NCBI GenBank assembly: GCA_001839685.1
Contig: MLAK01000876.1
Location: forward strand, 2,107 to 48,289
Source: Tritrichomonas foetus
Taxonomy: Eukaryota; Parabasalia; Tritrichomonadida; Tritrichomonadidae
Length of the DNA: 46,183 nucleotides
Direction: 5' to 3'
This document shows, piece after piece, positions 29,101 through 37,914 of the stretch. The position numbers and the translations under genes are program-made. The notes below the pieces were generated by a model, which saw only the letters and a program-made list of their open reading frames with translations, was not told the DNA's origin and ran no database searches. Numbering within the stretch: position 1 is the first letter of the stretch; the number at the start of each line of letters is the position of its first letter.

Positions 29101-31499
29101 TTTCGGATAATCTCGATGTTAAAATTTCACCTGAACCTTCAGTATCTTCTGATTCAATGCCAAGAATTAGAATTAATCGAATGAATAATCCAACATTAAA
29201 GTTTGATGGCAATTGGAAAATTGGTCGAAATAGTCGTCCAGTTTTGGATTTCTTAGATTTACGCTCACCAACTTTATATTTAGGATCTAAAAATTTATCA
29301 GCAGATTTTAATAATATTTATGATGATTTCCATATCATTGCAACGAAATCTAATGTTGGAATCGATGGTCATTTCTATGTGTATGCTTCAAGAACATCTA
29401 ATAATACGATTCGTTACGATTCTACACTAACGAAAGCAACAGTATCTTTTAATGACCAATTTAGGCTTCAAGAACCATTCACATTAGATATCAACACACC
29501 TGATTTAACTGTAACTATTAATACACTTCTTGGAACACAATCAACTGAACCATTAAAGTTTGTTTTTTATATGTCACTTGAGAAACAATCCAAAGTGTAT
29601 ATCGATAAACATGGTGAACACTATAGTTTAGATAGTGATATTTACATTAATTTCGATGTAACTGAAGATTTCGATAGTAAAAATGTAGAAAAATTTATCA
29701 AATCTAATCATACATTAATTTCACTTGGTTGGGATTGGAATTCTGAGTCTTTTAACCTTCGACAAATTAACAGAAAACCTGAAACTACTCATGGCTTTGA
29801 TGAAAATGGATTTGGCATTATCGCAGTAAAAGGCCAAGTTTATTTATTTAATACAGTTAAACCAGTTTCTGTTCCATTCCAATTATGTTATAATGCCGGT
29901 GATTGTGAAATTAAACTTGATTCAACATCATTGAAAGACATCCGCCCATTAATTCCAAAGAAAGCTGAATCATATCATTTATTAATTGGTGAATCAAATT
30001 TGGAATCTTTGAATCTCGATTATTCAGAATTCTCAAATATTAAATTATCATTAGAAAGTCATTTGTATACTCGTGTACAACTTAACGTTGTTTTAGGAAA
30101 AGGAAGAGTCTCTGAATTAATTTCTGATAATGTTTTGGTCAATCCAACATCATCAGACTATTCGATTGACATTGCCAAATTTAAGAATGGTGGTTCAATT
30201 CAAGACTCTACAAACTTTAAAGTTATCTCTAAAGAAATTCACAATCAAGAAATAACACTTCATTCTGAAAATGAAAACTCCATAAATGGAGTAAAAGAAA
30301 TCGTAATAATGGATAAAACAAGTTGGACGAATAGAAAATTCACAGAATTTCCAAATAAAATAAACGCTACTACTTCTTTATCAAAGTTGACTTTCACTAG
30401 ACAAGGTTGGAAATTTGATTCTGAAGGAATACTTCCTTCAAACTTCCCAATGATGAACTTATATTTAACCAGTTTTTCAAATTTCGAAATCGAATCAGAT
30501 AACACTAATATTGTTCCAATCACAATCACATTTTCAAATTCAATTTCTAGTATTAGTATTGGACAAGGTTTTGAAAAAGTTGCTAATGACCAAAATAAAG
30601 TAACAATTTATTCAGGTGACTTAAAGATCCTGACTAGTTCATTCCCTTATTTATTTGCGTTTAATTTCATGAATTCCAATACCAAAACATCATTCCCAAT
30701 TTATTCAATGCCTTTCACAATTCCAAATGATGTAGAATTAGATAATGAAAAAATGATTTTCGATTTATCTTCAGTTCATCATGATGACACGGAAAAAGTT
30801 ATTGTTAATCAAGTTTCTGTAAATGGAAAAAGTGAGATTCGTATAGATAATTCGAAACAGCTTTTCCCATTAAAAGTACAAACATTAATAATCAATGAAG
30901 ATTCTCAATCAACAGTTTCTCAAACTGCTGTAACTGAAAAACTTTTACTTAAGAACAATAAAGCATTAAATGGCTGCATTGATGTAACAAATTCGGAAAT
31001 TGTGTATGAATGGGACTTAAATGTAATTCCATCAATTTCATTTAACAATCCATCCAATACAATTCCAAGTAACATCACATTTTTCCTTTCAAGAAATACA
31101 ATTGAAGGTCATGAAGAAGATTTCAATAAATTCATTTATAAAAAGACTTTCAATTTAGTCAATGTTGGTGAGTTATGCGAATCATGGCGTGATAACTTTG
31201 AATTTTCAAGTCCCGGCGTTGAATATTTCAATAAAGATGAATCCCTGTTTGATGTAAAATGCACAAATGGTAATCTTGTGATTTATGGAGCAAGGACCAT
31301 TCCTGGGTATTCATCTGGTGGTATGTCTTCTGGTGAAATTGCAGGAGTTGCAATTGGAGTTATTATTACTGTTTCTGTTTTCATTGTTGTTGGATTCTAC
31401 TATTATAGGAAACGAAAGGATGGACTGTATTCAAATCTTAACTCAGAACCATTTGATTTACGTTCTGATAGACAAGATAATAAATTCACGGAAATTTAA
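26199..31499 (+). CDS. Giant type I membrane protein with four cysteine-motif modules
   Basis: 1766 residues, family not recognised. The first 18 or so residues form a plausible signal peptide (MFAIFLALSFSFKAG). Residues 1714-1736 are one hydrophobic helix after a Gly/Ser-rich stretch, followed by RKRK and a 30-residue cytoplasmic tail with tyrosine and acidic residues. The ectodomain is rich in Ser, Thr, Asn, Ile and Val with many Asn-x-Ser/Thr sites and looks all-beta. Four places carry a related start: CICDGSCPSQC near residue 21, CYSSSC near 467, CSCVGNECETEC near 756 and CYNAGDC near 1229, each followed by strand-rich sequence. This suggests four diverged modules of about 290-475 residues. 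It is likely a surface protein, possibly for adhesion; that is inference. The stop lies within TTTAAATC, which includes the TAAA sequence used as a poly(A) signal in Trichomonas. Confidence 0.85.
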   Translation: MFAIFLALSFSFKAGNVVNYCICDGSCPSQCSNFEKIDSSNENNLDNLFAAKRKPKMNVYILPTKKFSLSLNTFDKINCSFTSLDLTKTAEIEVNSLSESSAKLSFNYIKVSFLQTNINLHYLKLNNSDVTIKDGSLLITRGMFADNSLPKFHEIIIEGGVIVPSCTLTNVDDSITIKERTLLFEKNAKITFPNEVAKSVLISNSSKISIHSNKKGDVSKFPQVTLSDIQELTFSGDFPKSSKSFITIKNSIKQSNLTCDSTVLPVSFESANDSIDPTEIITFISLKKSKTEILGHVSNVKLSLDLGFSSQSRVSVVIDDTFSGFVDLHHNLLDLQILDLDIDFTLSGSPFGMSIGVEGVSTITATTKTFKGTAKLNGVDIFRLFNSYKSDSELKTLLSQKWDYLKITGPEGFSASTVAPWITYESNIPFVHGFSSTDSVITTECTSMNPLIFTMAISKPSQKELNLCYSSSCSTYDGQKVEKEDLASNLGTKWILTGMKTVTLKVKNSIDLIDFTNLKSDVNEMNLTILSDSIKNVIKNMKFSPNLDQISNITIQDVSLGSIEFSGRNITFINCFAESESTKISCENTMKVNVDDYFIQNFGNKIEGKIPHFLFMMDYYETINITDDDFIFTDDMKYVDKAIVKRSSFPDLDILYNIGKNGKNKNQLALIASSTSIPSFSVTVDVFNMKDTAYTYKSTLYLYNWSIVTSSYKVIFDHDDFPLTVVLNEPLIPDQLAFAGKGEISYVNNYTNKISVCSCVGNECETECAGYNQTMTFSQLELFLDETKYNYIDVKIVKSTDWTPIKITTSCLDSKTVMITCTNRYQEVHIDGTKELQHPKLSTTRFSNLTLFFYASNENSKATFGELYLHDIDLENWNNVDVTVDDLICDYKTLMNFGNIKVMDSCTLDGKLPTTEKEISFVADDNSEDLKATIEENTEVIVGKNYVKIGKLKFLIQHSDMFDIILTFSDNLDVKISPEPSVSSDSMPRIRINRMNNPTLKFDGNWKIGRNSRPVLDFLDLRSPTLYLGSKNLSADFNNIYDDFHIIATKSNVGIDGHFYVYASRTSNNTIRYDSTLTKATVSFNDQFRLQEPFTLDINTPDLTVTINTLLGTQSTEPLKFVFYMSLEKQSKVYIDKHGEHYSLDSDIYINFDVTEDFDSKNVEKFIKSNHTLISLGWDWNSESFNLRQINRKPETTHGFDENGFGIIAVKGQVYLFNTVKPVSVPFQLCYNAGDCEIKLDSTSLKDIRPLIPKKAESYHLLIGESNLESLNLDYSEFSNIKLSLESHLYTRVQLNVVLGKGRVSELISDNVLVNPTSSDYSIDIAKFKNGGSIQDSTNFKVISKEIHNQEITLHSENENSINGVKEIVIMDKTSWTNRKFTEFPNKINATTSLSKLTFTRQGWKFDSEGILPSNFPMMNLYLTSFSNFEIESDNTNIVPITITFSNSISSISIGQGFEKVANDQNKVTIYSGDLKILTSSFPYLFAFNFMNSNTKTSFPIYSMPFTIPNDVELDNEKMIFDLSSVHHDDTEKVIVNQVSVNGKSEIRIDNSKQLFPLKVQTLIINEDSQSTVSQTAVTEKLLLKNNKALNGCIDVTNSEIVYEWDLNVIPSISFNNPSNTIPSNITFFLSRNTIEGHEEDFNKFIYKKTFNLVNVGELCESWRDNFEFSSPGVEYFNKDESLFDVKCTNGNLVIYGARTIPGYSSGGMSSGEIAGVAIGVIITVSVFIVVGFYYYRKRKDGLYSNLNSEPFDLRSDRQDNKFTEI

Positions 31500-31646
31500 A
31501 TCAATAATTTATTGTATAAACATAAATAACATCATATTTTTTTATTTCTAAAGTTCAATATCCTAATTTTTATATTTCTAAGTTTATCGAAATAAAATTG
31601 AACAACTTACAGAAATAACCATCACTCTCTTTTTATGTATTGAAAT

Positions 31647-32381
31647 TCACCTATCAAATAGTGCACCTCCACTGAAATGGATGTTTACGATTTGTCTTGG
31701 ATCAACAACTATATAATATTTGAATCCATTGACTTGAGCTGAAAATGATTTATATCTTCTGCGCATCAAAGATGTAATCGTTTCTCTGTTAGACAAATTA
31801 TATCGTTTTTTTATATGAACATCAGCAGCTAAAAATGTTGTGGCTTGTGGGTGTTCTTGAAGAGCATCAGTCACACTGTCGTACATATAAAAACCATCGC
31901 TGAACCTTCCATTTGAAGTCATTGGGATATGTTGATGTCGAACAATTCGGCTAGCTTCTTGTGGATTTGTTACCCAAAACAGAACTAATCGATCTCTAGC
32001 TGAAGTGAATACTACTTGTGGCCTAGTTCCATAGGCGTACTTAATGTTTTTAACTCTATTTGAGTCATATACAATAAATTCTCTCCCTGTTGGCATTTTT
32101 AAACCAACGACAGAATCATATCCTTCTTTTTTTAAATTATTTGGATCAATTTGCTGATATGATAAAGCTTTTGTTTTTCCTAAATATACATCAGCTACAA
32201 GGTATACGCCATTTTTATGTGATTTATGATCACAAGCCTCAAAAGTATTTGCAAAATAAATTCCAGCCCCATAACAACCACCAGATCCAGGTCTCATTAT
32301 TTGTGTTCTAATAATGGTTTCAGCTGATCGAAGATCTGTTTGATGAATTAATGTCCTTCTATGATGATTTTGTTTACTCAT
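31647..32381 (-). CDS. PARP-like ADP-ribosyltransferase with a degenerate second domain
   Basis: 244 residues. Residues about 10-120 read as a compact PARP-type ADP-ribosyltransferase fold: HQTD with His13, GCYGAGIYFA with Tyr42, GVYLVADVYLGKT, and GREFIVYDSNRVKNIKY with Glu101. These supply the H-Y-E set that binds NAD and catalyses transfer. Residues about 130-240 repeat the same plan but read LFWVTN (Trp136 for His), DGFYMYDS (Tyr165 kept), FLAADVHI, and YYIVVDPRQIVNIHF (Tyr222 for Glu). The second copy should be inactive. No signal peptide or other domain is present. Substrate unknown. An initiator-like TCACTT lies 11-16 bases before the ATG. Confidence 0.75.
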   Translation of the reverse strand: MSKQNHHRRTLIHQTDLRSAETIIRTQIMRPGSGGCYGAGIYFANTFEACDHKSHKNGVYLVADVYLGKTKALSYQQIDPNNLKKEGYDSVVGLKMPTGREFIVYDSNRVKNIKYAYGTRPQVVFTSARDRLVLFWVTNPQEASRIVRHQHIPMTSNGRFSDGFYMYDSVTDALQEHPQATTFLAADVHIKKRYNLSNRETITSLMRRRYKSFSAQVNGFKYYIVVDPRQIVNIHFSGGALFDR

Positions 32382-32391
32382 TGGTAAAAAA

Positions 32392-32397
32392 AAGTGA
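32392..32397 (-). promoter_or_regulatory. Initiator-like element of the ADP-ribosyltransferase gene
   Basis: TCACTT on the minus strand matches the parabasalid initiator and lies 11-16 bases upstream of the ATG at 32381. Confidence 0.5.
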
Positions 32398-32607
32398 TAT
32401 CATGTTTCTCACAATTTTTTCATTGATTTGTCAAAAATTCACCAATGTCAAAAATGCTTCATTGACAGAATAAAAGAAATAGCATTTGCGAAACATTTAA
32501 TTATCATTTTATCATCAGATAGAAACTAATCGATCTGAAAAGTCATTAAGAGGTGAATTTATGATATTTCCCTTCAGAATGGTCAAATAAATTTCTATAA
32601 AAATATA

Positions 32608-32633
32608 GGGTGTCCGGTAATATGATGTCACTA
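32608..32633 (+). repeat. Mariner left terminal inverted repeat
   Basis: Begins GGGTGTCCGG and ends TGATGTCACTA, preceded by TA. The matching outer and inner blocks recur inverted at 33861-33886. Confidence 0.9.
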
Positions 32634-32681
32634 AGTATAATAAAGTCATTTCTAATAAGTCATTTTTTATTGATAAGTATT

Positions 32682-33685
32682 TCAAAATATGTAGTCTCCA
32701 TTGGCATCAATAACTTTTTTCAGTCTATTTTGCCATTCTGCAAAAACTGAAAACAAAGTTTCCGATGGAATTTCATTGAAAATTTGGACTATTGTTTGAA
32801 TCAAATGGCTTGGTGATTCAAAAACAATTCCTTTAACTTTTTCTTTAATAGTTCCAAATAAAAAAAAGTCGCTAGGCGCCAANAATATGCCGGATGTGGA
32901 ACTGATTCTAGTGAGTTTTCATTTATATATTTTTTGACAATTTTTGCCACATGAGGCTTTGCATTGTCATAATGAACAAATAATTTTTTATAATTATTCG
33001 AGTTTTTAAACTCAACAATTTTTGACATAATGGCTGTAATATAATATGCAGCATTAAACTTTTCATTTGGCGGCAAAACATCAATATGAATTATCCCATG
33101 AGGGTTCCAAAATACAGTCACCATAAATTTAGTGATCTGAAACCCTGGATTTTGAATAGTTGGGATTACTGAGTTTTCAGGAATCCATTGTGTATTGAAA
33201 TCAGTCTTGGAATAAAACCAAGACTCATCTCCTGTTATTAAAAAGGTGAAATTAGTTTTTTGTTCTGCATTCAAAATTTTAAGAAGTTTTTTTGCCAATA
33301 AAACTCTATTGGCCTTTTGATTTTCTGTTAGAATATGTGGCACCCATCGAAGATGCACATGTTTATACATTAATTTTGATGTTAAACGATCATAAATTGT
33401 CGATTTTGGTTCACCTAAAACATTAGCAATATATCGACACGATGAATGTGGAAATTCGGTTAAAACATCTAAAATTTTCCAGTCAAGAATATCATAACTT
33501 TGGCACTTTTTCTCTTTTTTCACAGGCTGTGTGTTTTGACTTCTGTTCAGTTCTGCCATGACTCGGTAGATTTGTCTTTGAGACAAACATTTTTCTTTCA
33601 AGACACTCTTCATTTCTTCATATATTTCTTTGCCCCTTTTTCCTTCAAGCTGCAGAAAAGTTATGATTGAATGTTGATCAATCAT
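32682..33685 (-). pseudogene. Mariner transposase, frame broken at an undetermined base
   Basis: From the ATG at 33685: a first helix-turn-helix (KEIYEEMKSVL, SQRQIYRVMAEL), a second one (SCRYIANVLGEPKSTIYDRL), then the mariner linker RWVPHILTENQK. The catalytic acids are in TGDESWF, in VHYDNAKPH and, in another frame, in LAPSDFFLFG. The frame changes right at the N at 32883. Counting from the second to the third acid, 34 residues would lie between them if seven more bases were present, which is exactly the mariner DD34D spacing. The break may therefore be an assembly fault and not a mutation. The rest runs in the new frame to TAA at 32682-32684. Confidence 0.85.
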
Positions 33686-33860
33686 TTTTTAATAAACGTG
33701 CATCGTGTACGTTTATAAATTATTCTTTTTTTTTATGAAAAAGATTCTTTATCTCTATTTTCAGTCAAGAGAAAAAAAAATTGTTTTCAAAATTTTTATG
33801 TTAACATTGCATAGTTTATTATTTATAAATATAATGTATTGATTTCACTTCTAATGTGGG

Positions 33861-33886
33861 TAGTGACATCACGCCTCCGGACACCC
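33861..33886 (-). repeat. Mariner right terminal inverted repeat
   Basis: Reverse complement begins GGGTGTCCGG and ends TGATGTCACTA, followed outside by TA. Confidence 0.9.
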
Positions 33887-33935
33887 TATAAATAAAAAAT
33901 ATTCATATATTTTGGTAATATGAACATTTTAATAA

Positions 33936-36900
33936 TTACAAAATATCTTGAGATTCTTCTTCCTCTTCCTCTTCTTCTTCAGAAGATTTAATAGGTATTG
34001 TATTCTGTGGCATCACAACTGATGCAGTAACAGAAACTTTCGTAGAAAATAAAGGAGTTCGAAATTCGAAAAAGGTAGAAATTTCTTCAACAACTTTCGC
34101 ATCTAGTTCTACTTTAACAGTGATTGTTAATCCAGGTGTAATCATTCCGGGAATAGTCAAAACTCTCACACTTTTGTTTGGAATTTGAGAAAAATTAAAT
34201 CTTAATGGCCTCATTCCTGTATTTTTAATCACAATTTCACCAATTTTCTTTTCACCGACGAAAACTTTCCCAAATCTGATAGTATTTCGACTAAGTTGAG
34301 CAGATTTTGGACGAACAATATTTTTATTTTCTTCCGGGTAAACAACAGTAGATAATTTTTGTGTAACAAATGCATTTGGATCAGTTGTAACTTTGCTACT
34401 TTTGGGAGTCTTGAAGAAACGAGGTGGATCGAATAATTTCGTTCTTGGTGATAAAGGTGTTCCGGGAACTCTTTTTTCTTCAAGTGGATAACCAAATTCA
34501 CTTTCATTGCATTTCCAATAGTTATCATTTTGCCGATCATATAAATTATGTTGCATGTTTAATAGACGTGGTTGTGGTGTTGGAGGTGGAACCATAATGA
34601 CTTCTTCCGGTGGCTCTGGAGGTGGGGTAATATCATCTATGTAAGAATCCTGTGCACGCGTTAAACTTTTCGTCAAAATAGATTCAAATAATTTAGCATC
34701 TGTATTTAAGGCACTAATACAAGCAATCGCTTCTTCAATAACCTCTTGTGAATATAAGCTGTTTTGATCTTGATCTTTTGACTTCTTCTTCGGAGGACGA
34801 GCAATTTGAACCGATTTTAATTTATTTGCTCGATCTAATTTAGACAAGGTGTTATTTTCGATAAACAAATAAGGGATTTGATCTTCTTTATGATATGTAA
34901 CAATATTAACACTATCACCACTGGAATGAGGAACAGTCCGATGATATTGTCTGTAATCTTCAAGATGAATAACATCTGGCCTGAAAAATTGTGTTGCTGA
35001 TAAATTTTTCCTGATTGCGAAAAACTTTGGCGGATACATTCTATGAAGTTCCATTTGTTGTACTTCAGTTAAGGTTTCTTTAATTGGAATTAATTTTCCC
35101 CAATGTGTTTCAATGAAATCTATTTTCTTTTTAGGTGGAATTTCTTGAATTAATTCACCTTTTCGCTCAACACCATCAGATGATGCAAATAAAACATTGT
35201 TTCCACTTTTGAATTCTGCTGTATGAAAAGTAATATAAACCTCATTTTCGCCATATTTAATCTCAACTGCTCCTTCAGATGCTTTCACTGTGAATTCTTC
35301 ACACGAAATTTCATAAGAATCAGAAGTCATTTTTACTTGGAATTTATCAATTACTAATGAGATACCATTATTTTCCCATTGCATCATTGGAAATGAAGGA
35401 ATATCATAATCAACTTTAAAATCACTTTGTATCACAGAAATTTCGTTTCGGAAAAGAATTCGTCGTTCATTGTTTTTCGTGATTACATATTCAAAACCAT
35501 CTGGTCTAATGATTGTAGTTTCTCTTGTCGAAACATCAAATGTTGACGAGTGCTTGTTAGGAATTTTAGTTACTTTTTTATTATCAGAAATAACATACAT
35601 TTCACAATCTTTATCAACATATGTCCATTCATGTGGTTTCAGCATTTGTCCAATAGTTCCATTTTGTTTTAAGATTAATGGCGTTTCTTGAGGTTTTACA
35701 AAAATTAAATCACCAGAATTAGTAATAATTATTGGAAATTCTTTTGCAGTTTGCATTGTAAGCTTTTTACCATCATAACACATTGATTGTTGATTGAAAA
35801 ATATCGAACCAGTAAAAGGAAAAGTAATTAAAAAAGAAATATTTTCTGCAGGCTGAATTGAAATAGAATTTTCTGATGATATAAGTTCAAAATTATCACC
35901 AATAAATGCTTTAAAATTAAATGTCATTTGACTATGTATACAATTTCGAATTATTTGTACATACATTTTCGTATCAAAGAAATATGGAGTAATAAATTCT
36001 TCAGAATTTGTGAAATCAATTGGTAATCTGTATATAGTTTTGTCTCTTTGTTCAAAACGATGAGTAAGTGTCGGTAAAAGTTGATAAAGGTTCTGACCAG
36101 TATGTGCAACTGATGCTGGGGTTATTGGATTTCTTGATTTCTTAGCAGGTTGTTCAGATGTTTCATATAAATTATTTAACCAATCTGATGTAGATTGCAT
36201 TGTTAATGGCATATAAATATTTGGTACAAAAGATCCAATTGTTCGAGTAATTGGTTTCATTGTCATTACAAACAAAATTCCAACAGTTTCATCTAAATAT
36301 GTATCAATAAATCCAGAATCTTCAATTGCATCTGCTAAAACTTCACTAACGTCACCATGTTCAACAGTATATGACCATTGCTGCCAATCATAAAATTGAA
36401 GTGGTAAACCAAATTTATAATTTTTGTTAATTCTCGAAAACAGTAAATCAAATTTTTGACCTGCATAAGCATGAAGATTATTTAAATTATTAATAAAAGT
36501 TGCCCATGATTTACATGCATATGCATTTTCAGGTTTTAGTTTCCAATTTATTAAAGGATATAAAACTTCATAAACACTTGGAATTAATTGACTCTTAAAA
36601 ATTAAATCTAATGGATCTTTCGGTGGGAAAATAATCACTCTTCGATCAGCTTCTTCCAAACTATTCTTAAAAGTTTCTTTGTATTCTTCAGCAAGAGTTG
36701 GTTTTGGTGGAATTGGAACATTTTTCCACTTTCCTGCTTTTAATTGAACATAAAGCGCATCGATGAAATTACCTGGATTGTCTTCAAGGAAATCATTAAA
36801 AGGTTGAAGATTATGCTCATTTTTCGAAACATTAATTGGTTTAAAAACTCTACCTGTTAAAAATTCAGAAAATTCTTTCTTTGATTTTTCGATTTTTAAA

Positions 36901-37628
36901 ATTTGTTCAATGACAGAATTAAAAGTTGCCTCAATTGTTTTTCCAATTGGAATTTCGAGAAATGAAACATTAACTGGTGCAGTTGGTTGTAGTGCTTGCC
37001 ATCTAGTTGGTGGATATGAAGATGGGTTGTTTGTATAATCAAGTTCAAATCCATGAATTGTTGCCTTTTTTTGGGCTTTTCGCGAATCCGTGGATCTTCC
37101 GGTTTTTAGAATTTCTTCTGTGCACATGATTGGACCATCTGGGTGGGTGAAAGCAATAAAAGCATCAAGCTTTATTCCACCATCAAGTAATGAGCTTAGT
37201 TGTTTTGGCAAATATGGATAATTGATAATGATATAAATGACGTCAATTTTTCCTTCAAATTTTGGTGTGTCCTCAGAGTGCCTGGAACTTTTTTTATGTT
37301 GTTTTCCAGCAGCAACTGCAGATTTATGCCTCTCAACAGATGCCAAGAATTTCTTTTTATTATCAATGAGTTTTGGCAAATCCGAATCTATTCGCTGCTT
37401 CAATCCTCGCGCAACTGATCGAGAATTATCATGTCTGTGCTTTCCTGATTTCTCGCTTTTCGATGAGTGCCGTCCCGAATTTTCAACAAAGTCATTCGCA
37501 TTTAAAACAAATACCTCTTTTTTGTATGCGGACTTTACGTAATCATAAATCGCTTGAATATCGATACAATTCCCTATAACATCGAATGTAATGAAAAAAG
37601 GAGTAATTGTAATGGTATCTTGTGACAT
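33936..37628 (-). CDS. SPAG17/PF6-like central-apparatus protein
   Basis: 1230 residues; animal SPAG17 is longer, about 2200. SPAG17/PF6 forms a projection on the C1 microtubule of the flagellar central pair and is needed for beating. Supporting features: an N-terminal part with DVIYIIINYPYLPKQL and GIKLDAFIAF; a central beta-rich part with TIIRPDGFEYVITKNNERR and IPSFPMMQWENNGISLVI; and the segment MYPPKFFAIRKNLSATQFFR, typical of the family. A proline-rich stretch lies near residue 1003 (ITPPPEPPEE, VPPPTPQPR), and a C-terminal ASH/MSP-like beta domain (about 1120-1215) opens with NTIRFGKVFVGEKKIGEI. The last residues are an acidic run (SSEEEEEEEEES). Recognition rests on motif order, not on a search. 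The gene is divergent from the CHD-like gene. Confidence 0.75.
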   Translation of the reverse strand: MSQDTITITPFFITFDVIGNCIDIQAIYDYVKSAYKKEVFVLNANDFVENSGRHSSKSEKSGKHRHDNSRSVARGLKQRIDSDLPKLIDNKKKFLASVERHKSAVAAGKQHKKSSRHSEDTPKFEGKIDVIYIIINYPYLPKQLSSLLDGGIKLDAFIAFTHPDGPIMCTEEILKTGRSTDSRKAQKKATIHGFELDYTNNPSSYPPTRWQALQPTAPVNVSFLEIPIGKTIEATFNSVIEQILKIEKSKKEFSEFLTGRVFKPINVSKNEHNLQPFNDFLEDNPGNFIDALYVQLKAGKWKNVPIPPKPTLAEEYKETFKNSLEEADRRVIIFPPKDPLDLIFKSQLIPSVYEVLYPLINWKLKPENAYACKSWATFINNLNNLHAYAGQKFDLLFSRINKNYKFGLPLQFYDWQQWSYTVEHGDVSEVLADAIEDSGFIDTYLDETVGILFVMTMKPITRTIGSFVPNIYMPLTMQSTSDWLNNLYETSEQPAKKSRNPITPASVAHTGQNLYQLLPTLTHRFEQRDKTIYRLPIDFTNSEEFITPYFFDTKMYVQIIRNCIHSQMTFNFKAFIGDNFELISSENSISIQPAENISFLITFPFTGSIFFNQQSMCYDGKKLTMQTAKEFPIIITNSGDLIFVKPQETPLILKQNGTIGQMLKPHEWTYVDKDCEMYVISDNKKVTKIPNKHSSTFDVSTRETTIIRPDGFEYVITKNNERRILFRNEISVIQSDFKVDYDIPSFPMMQWENNGISLVIDKFQVKMTSDSYEISCEEFTVKASEGAVEIKYGENEVYITFHTAEFKSGNNVLFASSDGVERKGELIQEIPPKKKIDFIETHWGKLIPIKETLTEVQQMELHRMYPPKFFAIRKNLSATQFFRPDVIHLEDYRQYHRTVPHSSGDSVNIVTYHKEDQIPYLFIENNTLSKLDRANKLKSVQIARPPKKKSKDQDQNSLYSQEVIEEAIACISALNTDAKLFESILTKSLTRAQDSYIDDITPPPEPPEEVIMVPPPTPQPRLLNMQHNLYDRQNDNYWKCNESEFGYPLEEKRVPGTPLSPRTKLFDPPRFFKTPKSSKVTTDPNAFVTQKLSTVVYPEENKNIVRPKSAQLSRNTIRFGKVFVGEKKIGEIVIKNTGMRPLRFNFSQIPNKSVRVLTIPGMITPGLTITVKVELDAKVVEEISTFFEFRTPLFSTKVSVTASVVMPQNTIPIKSSEEEEEEEEESQDIL

Positions 37629-37914
37629 CTGGTCGAAAAATGCAAGATTTATTTTCTTTCTTAATTTTATACGTTTGTTAAAAAATTCAATGGAAATTGT
37701 AAATCATTGAAAATAATCGTTTTGAAAGAACCTTTTCAATATCTATCGGATTTTTTTTAAATACTTTATTTCGAATTTTTAAATACTTTATATTTAACAT
37801 GTTTGAATTGTTTACAACAATCGTTTTCAATAACCTTGAATGATTTCGAATTTAAATTGTTTATTTATTTTTCTTTACTTTATCAGGATATTTTTCAATA
37901 GTTTACATTCGAGG
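37629..37914. promoter_or_regulatory. Divergent promoter region
   Basis: 286 bases between the starts of the SPAG17-like and CHD-like genes. Strongly AT-rich with several TTTAAATACTTTAT-like repeats around 37757-37795. No clear initiator match was seen for either gene. An in-frame ATG at 37840 would add 25 hydrophobic residues to the CHD-like protein; I regard it as non-coding. Confidence 0.4.

Larger units (their letters stand above)
32608..33886 (-). mobile_element. Tc1/mariner transposon, 1279 bp
   Basis: Bounded by 26-bp terminal inverted repeats that agree at 21 positions (outer 10 and inner 11 bases identical, 5 differing in the middle). Each end abuts TA, the mariner target-site duplication (32606-32607 and 33887-33888). 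One transposase gene on the minus strand fills the element. It inserted between the ADP-ribosyltransferase gene and the 3' end of the SPAG17-like gene, only about 50 bases past the latter's stop. Confidence 0.92.

Noticed and set aside
37840..37914. 25-residue hydrophobic leader of the CHD-like protein
   Set aside because: A signal peptide makes no sense on a chromatin protein, and the stretch has the composition of intergenic DNA.
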